Positions 53,860 to 63,373 are shown, counted from the stretch's first letter. The stretch is 64,000 nt of DNA from Hydrogenophaga sp. (GCF_030373245.1 NZ_JAUCZF010000001.1:310001-374000); one strand, 5' to 3'. Numbers and translations are program-made. The notes: generated from the letters alone by a model not told the origin.

Positions 53860-54756
53860 TCAACCAGCGTGCAGGGATTTCAGGGAAGCCGCTGCCGCCA
53901 GCGTCTCCCGGTACCCTGCCTCGATCGCCCGCTCGCGGAACTCGCGCGAGAGGCTGACCCAGTAACCGAAGTCGGGCTTGAGCAGTTGGTCGGCGAGCGT
54001 ACCGTCGGCGTCCACCAGCGCCTTCTTGCGCAGGTCGCTCAGCCGGTAGCGCTCGGCGCCCGGCGGTGCGCGGTCCAGGTGCACGCTGGCGTCGATGGCC
54101 AGCACGCGCTGCGCGCCCAGCGCTCGGGCCATGCGCACCGGCAAGGGCGTTGTCCAGTCGGCATCCACATAGCGCGCGCCGCGGATGCGCACCGGCGCAA
54201 ACTGGCCTTCGATGGCGCTGGACGCCTGCACGGCCACCCCGACATCGCCAGCGGTGAAGGCCACGGCGGTGTTGTCGCGCTGGCGTGCGGCCACACAGGC
54301 CATGGGCAGGGGCATGCGCTCCAGCCGGGTCTGGGGCGCGTGCTCACGCACCAGCTCGGCGATGGCGGCGCCGCTCAGGCGCTCGTCCTGGCCCCAGGCG
54401 AGGCGGGCCAGCGAGAGCGGTTGCAAGTCGAGCGCCAGGGTTTCGATGCGGCGGGCACTCAGGCCGGCGGCGTACAGGCTGCCAACCAACGCACCAGCCG
54501 AAGCGCCCACGATGAGGTCGGGCACCAACCTCAGTTCATCGAGCGCCTTGAGAACGCCCACATGCACAAAACCTCGCGGTCCGCCTGAGCTGAGAACCCA
54601 GGCGATGCGCGGTGGGCTCGCCAGCGGCAAGGCCTGCGGCGCGTCGGGCCCACTGTGGTCTCGGTCGGGATTGAGTGTGCAGCCAGAAATCACCACGGCC
54701 GCGCTGGCCGATCCTGCCAGCAGCAGAGACCGTCGCGTCAGCGGCGTATGCAGCAT
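53860..54756 (-). CDS. Patatin-like phospholipase lipoprotein
   Basis: A 298-residue protein: signal with TRRSLLLAG and lipobox VISGC (Cys about 26), then a patatin domain with oxyanion motif SSGGPRG, nucleophile GASAG and the catalytic Asp in the variant YVDADW, where DGA/DGG is usual. It hydrolyses lipid esters, probably at the outer membrane. ATG 54756 (MLHTPLTRRSLLL) begins seven bases after the YHS gene; ATG 54816 in frame is less likely. Confidence 0.85.
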   Translation of the reverse strand: MLHTPLTRRSLLLAGSASAAVVISGCTLNPDRDHSGPDAPQALPLASPPRIAWVLSSGGPRGFVHVGVLKALDELRLVPDLIVGASAGALVGSLYAAGLSARRIETLALDLQPLSLARLAWGQDERLSGAAIAELVREHAPQTRLERMPLPMACVAARQRDNTAVAFTAGDVGVAVQASSAIEGQFAPVRIRGARYVDADWTTPLPVRMARALGAQRVLAIDASVHLDRAPPGAERYRLSDLRKKALVDADGTLADQLLKPDFGYWVSLSREFRERAIEAGYRETLAAAASLKSLHAG

Positions 54757-54763
54757 GTCGCGT

Positions 54764-55369
54764 TCACTGGCGCGCGGCTTTCGCAGAGGCCATTTCGCGC
54801 GCCAGTTCTTCGCCACTCTTGTAGTGCGGCACGCGGAGCACCATGCGCTTGGCGCGCTGGAAAAAGCTGTTGCTGCCTTTCACTTCTTCCGCCCAGTATT
54901 TTTCGGCCAGCGCAAGGTTGACTTTTTCATCGAGCTCCCAGCCGTCTTTGCTGGCCTGGCCGCCGAAGATGTAGAGCTTGCCATCGGTGATTTTCCAGGT
55001 ATCGGCATCGCCGCCCCACGGAATGCCGTAGGCGATGCCGTTGGCGCAGTAGCCGCCGTACTGCGGCAGGTAGCGCGGCGGCGACTGGTCGAAAAAGGCC
55101 TTGTGCGCGGCGCTGGCGAACCAGAAGTTCACACCCTCGTAGGTGCTCTGGTGCTCGGCGCTGCCCTGCCGATGCGCGCCTTCGGTGAAATAGGCCACCA
55201 CGTCGGCGCCCTTGAGCATGACGCGCTCGCTGGGGGGCAGCTCGACCGCGTTGACGGGTTTGAGCGCACCCGACGGATTTTGGGCCGACATCGCACCGCA
55301 GCCGGCCAACGCGCTCAGCAGGAGCAGGGCAGTGAAGCCTGGGACGACACGTAAAGCAGTCGGGTTCAT
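54764..55369 (-). CDS. Secreted YHS-domain lipoprotein (second paralogue)
   Basis: A 201-residue lipoprotein: lipobox ALAGC (Cys about 24), then the YHS core VMLKGADVVAYFTEGAHRQGS...FASAAHKAFFDQSPPRYLPQYGGYCANGIAYGIPWGG and the tail YIFGGQASKDGWE...VLRVPHYKS. Nearly every block aligns with the YHS protein at 39461, so the two are paralogues, one a lipoprotein and one soluble. It is followed by the patatin-like gene and preceded by the ATP-grasp gene; the role is unknown. Confidence 0.87.
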   Translation of the reverse strand: MNPTALRVVPGFTALLLLSALAGCGAMSAQNPSGALKPVNAVELPPSERVMLKGADVVAYFTEGAHRQGSAEHQSTYEGVNFWFASAAHKAFFDQSPPRYLPQYGGYCANGIAYGIPWGGDADTWKITDGKLYIFGGQASKDGWELDEKVNLALAEKYWAEEVKGSNSFFQRAKRMVLRVPHYKSGEELAREMASAKAARQ

Positions 55370-55372
55370 GGC

Positions 55373-56758
55373 TCAAGAAGATGCGGTGTGGATGGACGGT
55401 TGCAACACGGTCACCGCGGGAGCGGAAGGCGCAGTTGCCGGGATGGGATCGATGGAGGACGGGGGAAATTCGGCATAGGGCGCGACCCAGCCGAGCAAGG
55501 CGCTGGCGGCTTCGCAGCGTGCGCGCAGGTCGGCTTCGTCGCGCCCGCCCAGGTGGGTGATGCCGTAGCGATAGCTGCCCAGCCACTTGTAGTCTCGAGC
55601 GATCGAGCCGGCCGACTTGGGGTAGGGAAACAGCAGCGCATCGGGATAGGCGCGGGCAAAGGCACGGGTCTGCCCGGCATCGGGCAGGTGCACGCGCTGA
55701 GCAGGATCGAAGGCGCGGTAGACGAAGCTGGCAGCAGCGCCTGCGGTGGGCACGGCGCGCGGCAACGCTGCCGGGTCGCGTCCGTGCGCCAGCGCCAGGC
55801 CCATGGCGTGCAGATCAACGCCGAGCACGCGCTGGTAGAGGTCGGAATACTGCGAGGCCATGCGCGGGTTGAACTCGATCACGGTGAGCCGGTCGGTGGC
55901 CGCATCAAAGAAGAACTCCATGTTGAACAGGCCGTGGGTGAAGCCCACCGCTGCCAGGAAACGCCTCGCCACGTCGAGCGCGCGCGCCTGTACCGCTGGT
56001 GCCAGGCGCGTGGGCAGCTGGTGGCGCATGAAGGCCTGGGTGCCGGGGTACATGATGGCGTCGACCACGCCAATGGCCTTCGTCTCACCGTTGAACACAT
56101 AGCCGTCGAGGTTGAACTGCTCGGCCTGTACCGGCGCCTCCAGCAGCATGCGGTGGGCGCTGGGCACGTCGGCACCCAGGCGCTCGCGCACCATGCGCTC
56201 GAAGGGCTCCACCAGGCGGCGGATCACCCACAGCTCCCAGGCGCCAAAGCGGGTGTGGCGGTGCAGCTCGGCGTGGTTGTCCACCCGGCGCGCCAGCACC
56301 GAAAACGCGGCCTTCACCGGCTTGACGAAGCGCGGGTAGTCCAGCCCCGACGGAATGGGTGCGCCGTATTCGGCGTCGAGCAGCTCAAACGGCACGTTGG
56401 CCTCGGGCGCCACGCGCTGCAGCACCTGGCGCGCGTAGAGCTTGTGCTGGCAGGCCAGGATGGCGTTGACCGGTGTGCCGGGCCAGCCCATGCGCTCGGC
56501 CAGAAGGGCCGCGGCCAGGGCGCCAAACTGTTCGTGGTGCGAGGCCACTGCCTGCCAGCCGCGCAGCCTCGCGCGCTGCACCAGCGTTTCCACGTAACGC
56601 CCCATGTCGAACCAGGCCAGACGCGCGTTGCTGGGGAAGGTGAAAAGGTCAAAGCCGGAGCGGTCCAGCGCCAGCCCTTGCGCCTGCGCCGCATGCGCGT
56701 GCCCGAGGGCATCCCAGTCGTAGTCAAAGAGGATCAGGGTGCGGGGCTGGAGGGGCAT
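55373..56758 (-). CDS. ATP-grasp domain protein
   Basis: A 461-residue protein with an ATP-grasp fold: N-terminal pre-ATP-grasp domain (LILFDYDWDALGHAHAAQAQG), then CQHKLYARQVLQRVAPEANVP, YPRFVKPVKAAFSVLARRVD (ATP-binding Lys) and the metal-binding LFNMEFFFDAATDRLTVIEFNPRM (E and N). It joins an acid and an amine or thiol with ATP, with unknown substrate. ATG 56758 is chosen (MPLQPRTLILFD); ATG 56797 is also in frame. Ends three bases before the YHS gene, hence likely co-transcribed. Confidence 0.83.
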   Translation of the reverse strand: MPLQPRTLILFDYDWDALGHAHAAQAQGLALDRSGFDLFTFPSNARLAWFDMGRYVETLVQRARLRGWQAVASHHEQFGALAAALLAERMGWPGTPVNAILACQHKLYARQVLQRVAPEANVPFELLDAEYGAPIPSGLDYPRFVKPVKAAFSVLARRVDNHAELHRHTRFGAWELWVIRRLVEPFERMVRERLGADVPSAHRMLLEAPVQAEQFNLDGYVFNGETKAIGVVDAIMYPGTQAFMRHQLPTRLAPAVQARALDVARRFLAAVGFTHGLFNMEFFFDAATDRLTVIEFNPRMASQYSDLYQRVLGVDLHAMGLALAHGRDPAALPRAVPTAGAAASFVYRAFDPAQRVHLPDAGQTRAFARAYPDALLFPYPKSAGSIARDYKWLGSYRYGITHLGGRDEADLRARCEAASALLGWVAPYAEFPPSSIDPIPATAPSAPAVTVLQPSIHTASS

Positions 56759-56888
56759 GGGCAGTGGGCGAGCGGATTCGGCCAGAGGGTAAACCAATCG
56801 GAGCCGGTACCTGGATGCACCGGGTCGAACCCCGAAATCCTCTGCCAGCCCGCATCAGTCGCTCAAGCCACCGGATTCTTACAAGCGC

Positions 56889-58010
56889 TCAGCGCGGCAG
56901 CAGGCGCAGCAACTCTCCGTTGCGCGCGTCGGTCAGCAAATAGATGAAGCCGTCCGGGCCCTGGCGCACATCGCGCACGCGCTGGTTCAGGTCGGGCAGC
57001 AGGCGCTCTTCTTTCACCACCCGCGTGCCATCCAGCGTGAGCCGGGCGAGGTAGCGGAACTTGAGCGAACCCACGAGCAGATTGCCGACCCAGTCCTTGC
57101 CATAACGCTCGCTGCTCACAAACGCCATGCCGGAAGGCGCGATCGAAGGCGTCCATTGGTGCAGTGGCTGTTCCAGCCCGGGCTTGGTCGTGATGCCCTC
57201 GCCAATCGCGCCGCCGCCGTAGCTCTCGCCGTAAGTGATCACTGGCCAGCCGTAGTTTTTGCCGGGCTCGATGCGGTTGATTTCATCGCCGCCCTGTGGG
57301 CCGTGCTCCAGCTCCCAAAGCTGACCATCGGGACCGAGGGTGGCACCCTGCGGGTTGCGGTGACCGATGCTCCAGATTTCCGGCAGCGCGCCGGCGCGGT
57401 TCACGAAGGGGTTGTCGGTGTGCGGGCTGCCGTCGGGCTTCACGCGCACCACCTTGCCGTGGTGGTTGTCCAGCGTCTGCGCATCGGCCATGCGCTGGAA
57501 GCGGTCGCCCAGGGCGAGAAACAGGCTGCCATCGGCAGCCTGCGCGATGCGGCAGCCAAAGTGCAGCCGGCTGCTGTACTTTGGTTTCTGGCTGAAGATC
57601 ACGCGCACCTGCTCCAGCGAACGCGCGTCGGCCGAGAGCACGGCCGAGGCCATGGCGGTGGAGTTGGCCGAGCCGCTGGCGGCGGGCTCGGCGTAGCAGA
57701 AATAGACGGTTCGGTTGCGGGCGAAGTCGCGGTCGGTGATGAGATCGAGCAGGCCGCCCTGGCCTTGCGCGACCACCGGCGGCACGCCAGCCAGCGGCTC
57801 GCTGACCCGACCATCGGCACCAACCACCCGCATCGTGCCCGGGCGCTCGGTCACCAGCACCCTTCCCTCGCCGATGAAGGCCATGGCCCACGGGTTCTCC
57901 AGCCCCTTCGCCACGACCTCAGTGCGTATCGCAGACGACTGCGCAGCCGACAGGGCCGGCCATGCGCTGGTGGCCAGCACAAGTGCGGTGGTGAACAGGG
58001 CAGATTTCAT
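56889..58010 (-). CDS. Periplasmic PQQ-dependent aldose sugar dehydrogenase-like protein
   Basis: A 373-residue soluble beta-propeller, signal peptide 1-24 (ending SAAQ). It belongs to the YliI/soluble glucose dehydrogenase family: ENPWAMAFIGEGRVLVTERPGTM, LDNHHGKVVRVKPDG (catalytic His region), SIGHRNPQGATLGPDG, WELEHGPQGGDEINRIEPGKNYGWPVITYG. It oxidises aldose sugars with PQQ in the periplasm. PQQ synthesis genes are not present here. ATG 58010 is chosen by the signal peptide; the longer open frame is antisense-type noise. Confidence 0.9.
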   Translation of the reverse strand: MKSALFTTALVLATSAWPALSAAQSSAIRTEVVAKGLENPWAMAFIGEGRVLVTERPGTMRVVGADGRVSEPLAGVPPVVAQGQGGLLDLITDRDFARNRTVYFCYAEPAASGSANSTAMASAVLSADARSLEQVRVIFSQKPKYSSRLHFGCRIAQAADGSLFLALGDRFQRMADAQTLDNHHGKVVRVKPDGSPHTDNPFVNRAGALPEIWSIGHRNPQGATLGPDGQLWELEHGPQGGDEINRIEPGKNYGWPVITYGESYGGGAIGEGITTKPGLEQPLHQWTPSIAPSGMAFVSSERYGKDWVGNLLVGSLKFRYLARLTLDGTRVVKEERLLPDLNQRVRDVRQGPDGFIYLLTDARNGELLRLLPR

Positions 58011-58068
58011 GGGTGGACTCCGGTGAATGGGCCTGTGGGATGTCTGCGCACCGCCGCAGGTTCCCGGA

Positions 58069-58665
58069 TCAGCCAAACGGCCGCACGCCGAACAGGACCG
58101 CATGCAGCCAGAAGGCGAACAGCAGGTACACCGCCAGTCCACCGGCGAGCGCGATCGCGTCGTTCCGTGCGCGCGGTGGTCCCAGCGGCAGGCTGCGCAA
58201 GAGGCCAGCGGCGGCGCGGCGCTTGACCGAGATGCGGTCGGCAATGGCCCAGACCAGAAACCCGCCAAACAGCAACACGTCGGCCAGGGTGCCGCCGGTG
58301 ACGGATTGGGCCAGCAGGTGCGCCAGGGCCCAGAGCTTCACCGCGAGCAGCATGGGGTGTTTCGCCGCGGCCTGGATGCGCCCGGGCAGGTAGGCCGCAA
58401 ACAACAGCACGAACACCGGCAGCATCAGCAGCGCCGCCAGGTGCCGGAACCCGGCGGGCAGGCTGTACAGCAGCACCGGCGCCTCACGCGCCGGCCCGTA
58501 ACCCCAGACGATCAAGCCCAGGCCCACCAGCGACACCAGCGTGTAAAGCCCTTTCCAGGCCCCTTCGCCCAGGCGCTGCGCCCAGCGATCGCGCACCAGC
58601 GGCGCTACGATGGCCACCGAGTGCACGCCAAGAAACAGAACCAGACCCAGGATCAGCCAAACCAT
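58069..58665 (-). CDS. nnrU: NnrU-family membrane protein
   Basis: A 198-residue integral membrane protein with five or six helices: MVWLILGLVLFLGVHSVAIV, GLYTLVSLVGLGLIVWGYG and the NnrU block GRIQAAAKHPMLLAVKLWALAHLLAQSV...DVLLFGGFLVWAIADRIS. NnrU is linked to denitrification in some bacteria and is related to a carotenoid-type isomerase (Z-ISO); its role here is unclear as no nitrogen oxide genes are near. ATG 58665, no strong ribosome site visible. Confidence 0.85.
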   Translation of the reverse strand: MVWLILGLVLFLGVHSVAIVAPLVRDRWAQRLGEGAWKGLYTLVSLVGLGLIVWGYGPAREAPVLLYSLPAGFRHLAALLMLPVFVLLFAAYLPGRIQAAAKHPMLLAVKLWALAHLLAQSVTGGTLADVLLFGGFLVWAIADRISVKRRAAAGLLRSLPLGPPRARNDAIALAGGLAVYLLFAFWLHAVLFGVRPFG

Positions 58666-58687
58666 GTGACAACTCCTACTGCGTGAT

Positions 58688-60160
58688 TCAACAAGGCAGA
58701 CCACGCCGCGCCTGAAGCCAGAGGGGCGGATCTTGAAGGCAGACAGGTCGCAAAAAGCGGTCAAGCGCAGCGTCACCCAGCGAGGTGTGTTGCGGCTCGG
58801 TGGTCACCGGCCAGGGGCCGCCATGGTGCTGCGCCGGCGAGATGGTCACGCCGGTGGGCACGCCGGAGAACAGCACCCGGCCGGCGATGGCGGTGGCGGT
58901 GCGCACCAGCGCATGGTTGTCCGGCGTGTCGGCGTCCGCTCCCCACAGGGTCACGGTGAGGCTGGCGCCCACTGCGCGCAACACCGCGATCACGTCGGCG
59001 CGGCTCTCGGCACGCACCAGCAGACAGGCCGGGCCAAACACCTCGCCGCGCAAAGCCGGGCGCTCCAGAAAGCGCGCCGCACTCACCTGAAACAGCTGGG
59101 CTGAAGGCGCCAGCGGTGTACCAGGTGGTGCGAGCAGCGGGTGTGCGCCCTGGTCGAGCCAGGCGCGCACGCCGGCATCAAATGCCGAGCGGGTGCTGGA
59201 ACTCAGCATGGGCTGGGGCTTGTGCTGGCCAAGCAGGCGGGTCAGCTGGGCCACGAATTCATCTGATGCGGTGTCCTTGAGCAGCACCACCACGCCTGGG
59301 CTGGTGCAGAACTGCCCGCCACCCTGGGCGATGGTGGTGGCCAGAGCGGTCGCCAGCTCCGCACCCCGCAACGCCAGCACCTCGGGCAGGGCCACCACCG
59401 GGTTGGTGGAGCTGAGCTGTCCAAAAAAGGGAATGGGCCTTTCACGCGCCTGCACCAGTGCCTGCAAGGCCAGGCCTGAGCGCTGCGTACCGGTGAAGGT
59501 CACCGCTGCCAGCTGCGGGTGACGCACCAGGGTCGCGCCGATCTCGGGTTCGGCCCCTTGCACCATGCCCAGCAGGCCTTCGGGCAGACCGTTGAGCGCA
59601 AGCACCTGCCGCGCCACCGCGTGCAGGCGCTGCGACAAGCCGGGGTGAGCGGGGTGCGCCTTGACGATCACCGGACAGCCTGCCGCCAGTGCCGACGCGG
59701 TGTCGCCACCGAGCACCGACGAGCCAAACGGGAACGCGCTGGCAGCGAACACCGCCACCGGCCCCAGCGGCTGGCGCTGGCGCATCAGACCCGGATGGCC
59801 GCGCGGCGGGGCGCCAGGTGCTGCAGGCTCCACCAGAGCGGCAGTGGGCACTCCGGCTTCAGCCAGCTCGGCAAAGCGGCGCAACTGGAACGCACAGCGC
59901 TCCAGCTCGCCGGCCAGGCGCACCGGGCCCAGCGCGGTCTCGAGTTCGGCCCAGGCCACCAGGGTCTCGGCGTCGATTTCCAGCGCGCCGGCCAGGCCTC
60001 GCAACAGCTGCGCACGCTTGATCGGGGCGCTGCTGGCCCAGCTCTCAGCGGCAGCCGCGGCGTGCGTCACCGCAGCGTCGATCTCTTCGTGGGTGGAGGC
60101 GGGTATCGGCTTGCCGCGAGGCTCACCGGTGCGGGCATTGACAGTTTGCAGGGTGCTCAT
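58688..60160 (-). CDS. Aldehyde dehydrogenase, KGSADH-like, with Glu-to-Gln in the active site
   Basis: A 490-residue NAD(P)-dependent aldehyde dehydrogenase of the alpha-ketoglutaric semialdehyde dehydrogenase group. Catalytic Cys285 is intact (GGGQFCTSPG), as are the cofactor loop VTFTGTQRSG and the tail GDAALDRFLRPVCLQ. The general-base glutamate, normally in PxFxEL/MSSxNP, is Gln248 (PFFGQLSSTNP; codon CAG), which would weaken hydrolysis of the thioester. It stands next to an NnrU gene and SGNH hydrolase with no sugar-acid genes beside it. Activity is therefore uncertain. Confidence 0.83.
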   Translation of the reverse strand: MSTLQTVNARTGEPRGKPIPASTHEEIDAAVTHAAAAAESWASSAPIKRAQLLRGLAGALEIDAETLVAWAELETALGPVRLAGELERCAFQLRRFAELAEAGVPTAALVEPAAPGAPPRGHPGLMRQRQPLGPVAVFAASAFPFGSSVLGGDTASALAAGCPVIVKAHPAHPGLSQRLHAVARQVLALNGLPEGLLGMVQGAEPEIGATLVRHPQLAAVTFTGTQRSGLALQALVQARERPIPFFGQLSSTNPVVALPEVLALRGAELATALATTIAQGGGQFCTSPGVVVLLKDTASDEFVAQLTRLLGQHKPQPMLSSSTRSAFDAGVRAWLDQGAHPLLAPPGTPLAPSAQLFQVSAARFLERPALRGEVFGPACLLVRAESRADVIAVLRAVGASLTVTLWGADADTPDNHALVRTATAIAGRVLFSGVPTGVTISPAQHHGGPWPVTTEPQHTSLGDAALDRFLRPVCLQDPPLWLQARRGLPC

Positions 60161-60199
60161 GAACTTGGACAGCGCGGCCGCTCCAAGCGGCGACCATCG

Positions 60200-61114
60200 T
60201 CAAGGGTACCCCGAAAGCACCGTGTCGATGAAGGCGCCCATGACGCGCCCGAGCTTGCGGTAGCCCGTGGGGGTGAGGTGGATCTCGTTGATCCAGTCCC
60301 CCGAGCGCCCGGAGGTGCCTGGACTGGCAGGCACCAGGGTCTGCAGTCCGGCCGAATCGAACACATGCACCTGGGCCAGCGCACCCGGCTGACCGCTGCC
60401 CTGATCGAGGGCGAGCAACAACTGGCGCAGCCGGGTGAACAGCAGCTGAGCCAGCGACTGCCAGTCGGCCTCGGGGATCGCATAGGCCACCATGGCCGGG
60501 TACAGCCAGCCGCGCGGAGCGCCCACCGTACCCGAAGGCCGCACCACCGGTACCGCGTAGGTGTGCAGGAATAGCGGCCGGCCACGGCTCGGACCCTGGT
60601 CGCGGCGCAGGACGAGTTCGGCGTAGTTGGCGCGCAGATAGGTGGCCAGCCGGTCCCAGCCCGCCTCGCTCACATAGCGGGCTGCGCCTGCGACTACGCC
60701 ATTGGCTGCCACCTCGGCAGGTGTCAGGAGCAGGCGACCCTCGACCGGCACCAGCTGGCCCTGACCGTCCTGGGCAGGGCTCTGGGCAGCGTCGATCAGG
60801 TCGTTGCCACCGCCCGAGATCAGCAGCGCCTCCCAGTAGCTGGCGAAGTTGGGCTGGCGCAGGAAACGATCGAAATACGGATCGTGAAGGTTGTCCACCA
60901 TGTGCTGCAGCGTGTGACCCGGGTAAGCACAGTTCACCACGGCGGTGGAGCGCTGGAACTCCAGGTTGAGCAGGATGTTGGACGAACGCGGCAGGTTCAG
61001 CGTACCGATGGTGAACCACGAATCGCCCTCGGCCAGCAAACGCCGGCCGTAGTTGCTGAATGGCGGCGGGTAGGCGCTGAAGATTTCGTGGGCTTGAAAC
61101 ACATCGGGGCGCAT
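60200..61114 (-). CDS. SGNH/GDSL-family hydrolase
   Basis: A 304-residue esterase/lipase of the SGNH fold: block I AEGDSWFT (catalytic Ser32), block II near GHTLQHMV with Gly, block III SGGGNDL (Asn), and block V NEIHLTPTGYRKLG with the His. Substrate unknown; members act on acyl or acetyl esters. ATG 61114 (MRPDVFQAHEIF) fits the block I position; the open frame extends another 90 codons upstream without conservation. No signal peptide is evident. Lies divergent from the haloperoxidase gene. Confidence 0.85.
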   Translation of the reverse strand: MRPDVFQAHEIFSAYPPPFSNYGRRLLAEGDSWFTIGTLNLPRSSNILLNLEFQRSTAVVNCAYPGHTLQHMVDNLHDPYFDRFLRQPNFASYWEALLISGGGNDLIDAAQSPAQDGQGQLVPVEGRLLLTPAEVAANGVVAGAARYVSEAGWDRLATYLRANYAELVLRRDQGPSRGRPLFLHTYAVPVVRPSGTVGAPRGWLYPAMVAYAIPEADWQSLAQLLFTRLRQLLLALDQGSGQPGALAQVHVFDSAGLQTLVPASPGTSGRSGDWINEIHLTPTGYRKLGRVMGAFIDTVLSGYP

Positions 61115-61411
61115 GCGGTCTCCTCGGCTCGGGGCGGTCTGGCTGTCCAGAATAGCTGCCGCTTCGGCCAACAACAACCCAAAGCCCGAAGCACATCCGT
61201 GCGCGGGCGCTCTGGCATCCCCCGCCCGGGGGAGGTTGAAGTCCTGTTTTCCCTCGCCTGGGTGTGCTGCTCCCTTACGCGATGGATGCGTGGCCTTGAG
61301 CAGCGGCCTACGCTGCGCCTCGCATGGTGCGTGATTCCTATCGGCAAGCCCGACTGGCACCACCCGAACCATGCACCCACCCGTTACCAACTTTCATTCA
61401 AGAGGTCCACC
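61115..61411. other. Divergent promoter region between the SGNH hydrolase and haloperoxidase genes
   Basis: About 300 bases. Only antisense or accidental open frames. It ends with AAGAGG, the ribosome site of the haloperoxidase gene. I see no copy of the ECF promoter here. Confidence 0.5.
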
Positions 61412-63364
61412 ATGAGCAACGTCATCGGCCATCCGCAACCCGATCGCGACGAACGCGCCACCCAGGCACAGGCGATCCGCAACGCCGCGCACAGCGTCCC
61501 GCAGCGCGGTCAGGCCCGCACCAGCACCAACGGGGAGGAGCTGGCCTACGGCGAAACCTTCGCCAGCTGCTACCACAAGGGCCTGCCGCACGGGCCCACT
61601 GGTTTTGTCGACCCGGCCTCCTACCGCGAGTACACCGATGCCCTGCTGCAGCAGGACCACGCCCGTTTCGAAGGTCTGCCGGTGGGTGCCAACTTCCCCA
61701 GCGTCAGCCATCCGCGCCGCACCAGTGGCGGTGGCAGCGGTCAGCGCAAGATGACCAGCCCGTTCACCGGTCACGTGTACGACCTGCAGGGCCTGGACGC
61801 CGCCGCCCAGGCCATCACCGCCGCGCCGACGCTGGGCAGTGACGAACTGGCCGCCGAAATGGCCGAGGTCTACGCCATGGCCTTGCTGCGCGATGCCAGG
61901 TTTGAAGACATCGCCAGCGGCGCTGGCAGCGCCGGCACGCTCGCCACTGCACTGGCCGGCATGCCGTGGTTCGCCAGTGCCGCGGGCTACACCGGCATTG
62001 GCGACCGCCACCGCCCGCTCACCGGACCAGCCGACCTGTTCCGCGGCTCCACACCGGGCTCGCGCAACGGCCCGTGGCTGTCGCAGTTCCTGCTGGTGGG
62101 CAACCGCGGGCCCGGCGGCGCCGACACCTCGGCGCCGCTGCCGGTGCGTGCCCTGCCCGAGGTGGACGACGGCTACGTCTACTACGGCACGCAGATGGTC
62201 GACCAACGCAGCGCCGTGGCCGTGGCCGGCAACGACTGGATGCAGACCTGGGCCGCCTGGCTCGACGCACAAAACGGCGCCGACTTCGGCGGGCTGGACC
62301 AGTTCGAAAGCAAGCGCCAGTTCATGACCACGCCGCGGGATATCGCCACCTACGTGCACTTCGATGCGCTGTACCAGGCCTACCAGGTCGCCAGCCTGCT
62401 CATGCTGGCCGGCGGCGCGCCCTTTGGCAAGGACCGTGGCATGCCGGAGTCGAACAGTCGCACCCGCTCTGCCTTTGCCAGCTACGGCGGCCCGCACATC
62501 CTGGCCCTGGTCACCGAGGTCTCCACCCGCGCGCTCAAGGCGGTGTGGCGCCAGAAATGGCTGCACCACCGCCGCCTGCGGCCCGAGGTGGTGGCAGGCC
62601 TGCTCACGCTGCACGCCAACGATCCGGCCGCCATTCCCGACCCCGCCCTGCAGACCGCGCTGGCCGAGCTGCAGGCCAAGATCCCGGCGTCCATCCTGGC
62701 AGCCATCGCCGCCAAGAACACGGCGGACACCTCGGGCTCGCCGACCGCGTCGGCCGGCATCGTGGCGCCCAACGGCAACACCGCCGGTCTGCCGACCATC
62801 GCTGCCGGCAAGAACTACCTGCTGCCGATGGCCTTCCCCGAGGGCTCGCCCACACACCCGGCCTACGGCGCTGGCCACGCCACGGTGGCAGGCGCCTGCG
62901 TCACGGCGCTGAAGGCGTTTTTCGAGATGTACCAGGCCGACGGGGAAACCGAACTGGAGTGGCCGCTGGCCGCTGGCCAGGGCCCTGGCGGCAGCGGTGC
63001 CTATGGATTCGGCAAGGTCTACGTCGGCAACAAGGCCACGCTGAAAAAGGCCGCGGGATCGCCCAAACTCACGGTGCAGGGCGAACTCGACAAGCTGGCC
63101 GCCAACATCGCGATCGCGCGCAACGTGGCGGGCGTGCACTACTACACCGACTACTTCGCGTCGCTGCGCATGGGCGAACGCATCACCGTATCCATCCTGG
63201 AAGAGCAGGCCAGTCTGTACGGAGAGCGCATGTCCATGAGCTTCACCAGTTTTGATGGCGACCGCGTGCGCGTATCGGGGCAGGACGGGCATGCCACCGT
63301 CTCGGTGGTGGACCGCACGGGTCATGCGCTGTCGGCAGCCGACTGGTACCAGCGCTATCGGTGA
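61412..63364 (+). CDS. Vanadium-dependent haloperoxidase
   Basis: A 650-residue protein. The C-terminal half has all vanadate-binding motifs of vanadium bromoperoxidases: KWLHHRRLRPE (Lys382, Arg390), PTHPAYGAGHAT (residues 480-491, with the catalytic His489) and RNVAGVHYYTD (Arg570, His576, the vanadate-linked His). It would oxidise halide with hydrogen peroxide to make HOBr or HOCl. No signal peptide, so cytoplasmic or exported by another route. ATG 61412 with GAGG upstream starts MSNVIGHPQP; the longer open frame is unsupported. No peroxide-generating partner in the operon. Confidence 0.92.
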   Translation: MSNVIGHPQPDRDERATQAQAIRNAAHSVPQRGQARTSTNGEELAYGETFASCYHKGLPHGPTGFVDPASYREYTDALLQQDHARFEGLPVGANFPSVSHPRRTSGGGSGQRKMTSPFTGHVYDLQGLDAAAQAITAAPTLGSDELAAEMAEVYAMALLRDARFEDIASGAGSAGTLATALAGMPWFASAAGYTGIGDRHRPLTGPADLFRGSTPGSRNGPWLSQFLLVGNRGPGGADTSAPLPVRALPEVDDGYVYYGTQMVDQRSAVAVAGNDWMQTWAAWLDAQNGADFGGLDQFESKRQFMTTPRDIATYVHFDALYQAYQVASLLMLAGGAPFGKDRGMPESNSRTRSAFASYGGPHILALVTEVSTRALKAVWRQKWLHHRRLRPEVVAGLLTLHANDPAAIPDPALQTALAELQAKIPASILAAIAAKNTADTSGSPTASAGIVAPNGNTAGLPTIAAGKNYLLPMAFPEGSPTHPAYGAGHATVAGACVTALKAFFEMYQADGETELEWPLAAGQGPGGSGAYGFGKVYVGNKATLKKAAGSPKLTVQGELDKLAANIAIARNVAGVHYYTDYFASLRMGERITVSILEEQASLYGERMSMSFTSFDGDRVRVSGQDGHATVSVVDRTGHALSAADWYQRYR

Positions 63365-63373
63365 TGCACCAAC

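Noticed and set aside
54185..55354. 389-codon plus-strand frame over the patatin and YHS genes
   Set aside because: Shadow of the minus-strand genes; no ribosome site, low-complexity composition and no motif.
60884..61411. Long N-terminal extension of the haloperoxidase frame
   Set aside because: Overlaps the SGNH hydrolase gene and its promoter region; ATG 61412 has the ribosome site and fits the family.
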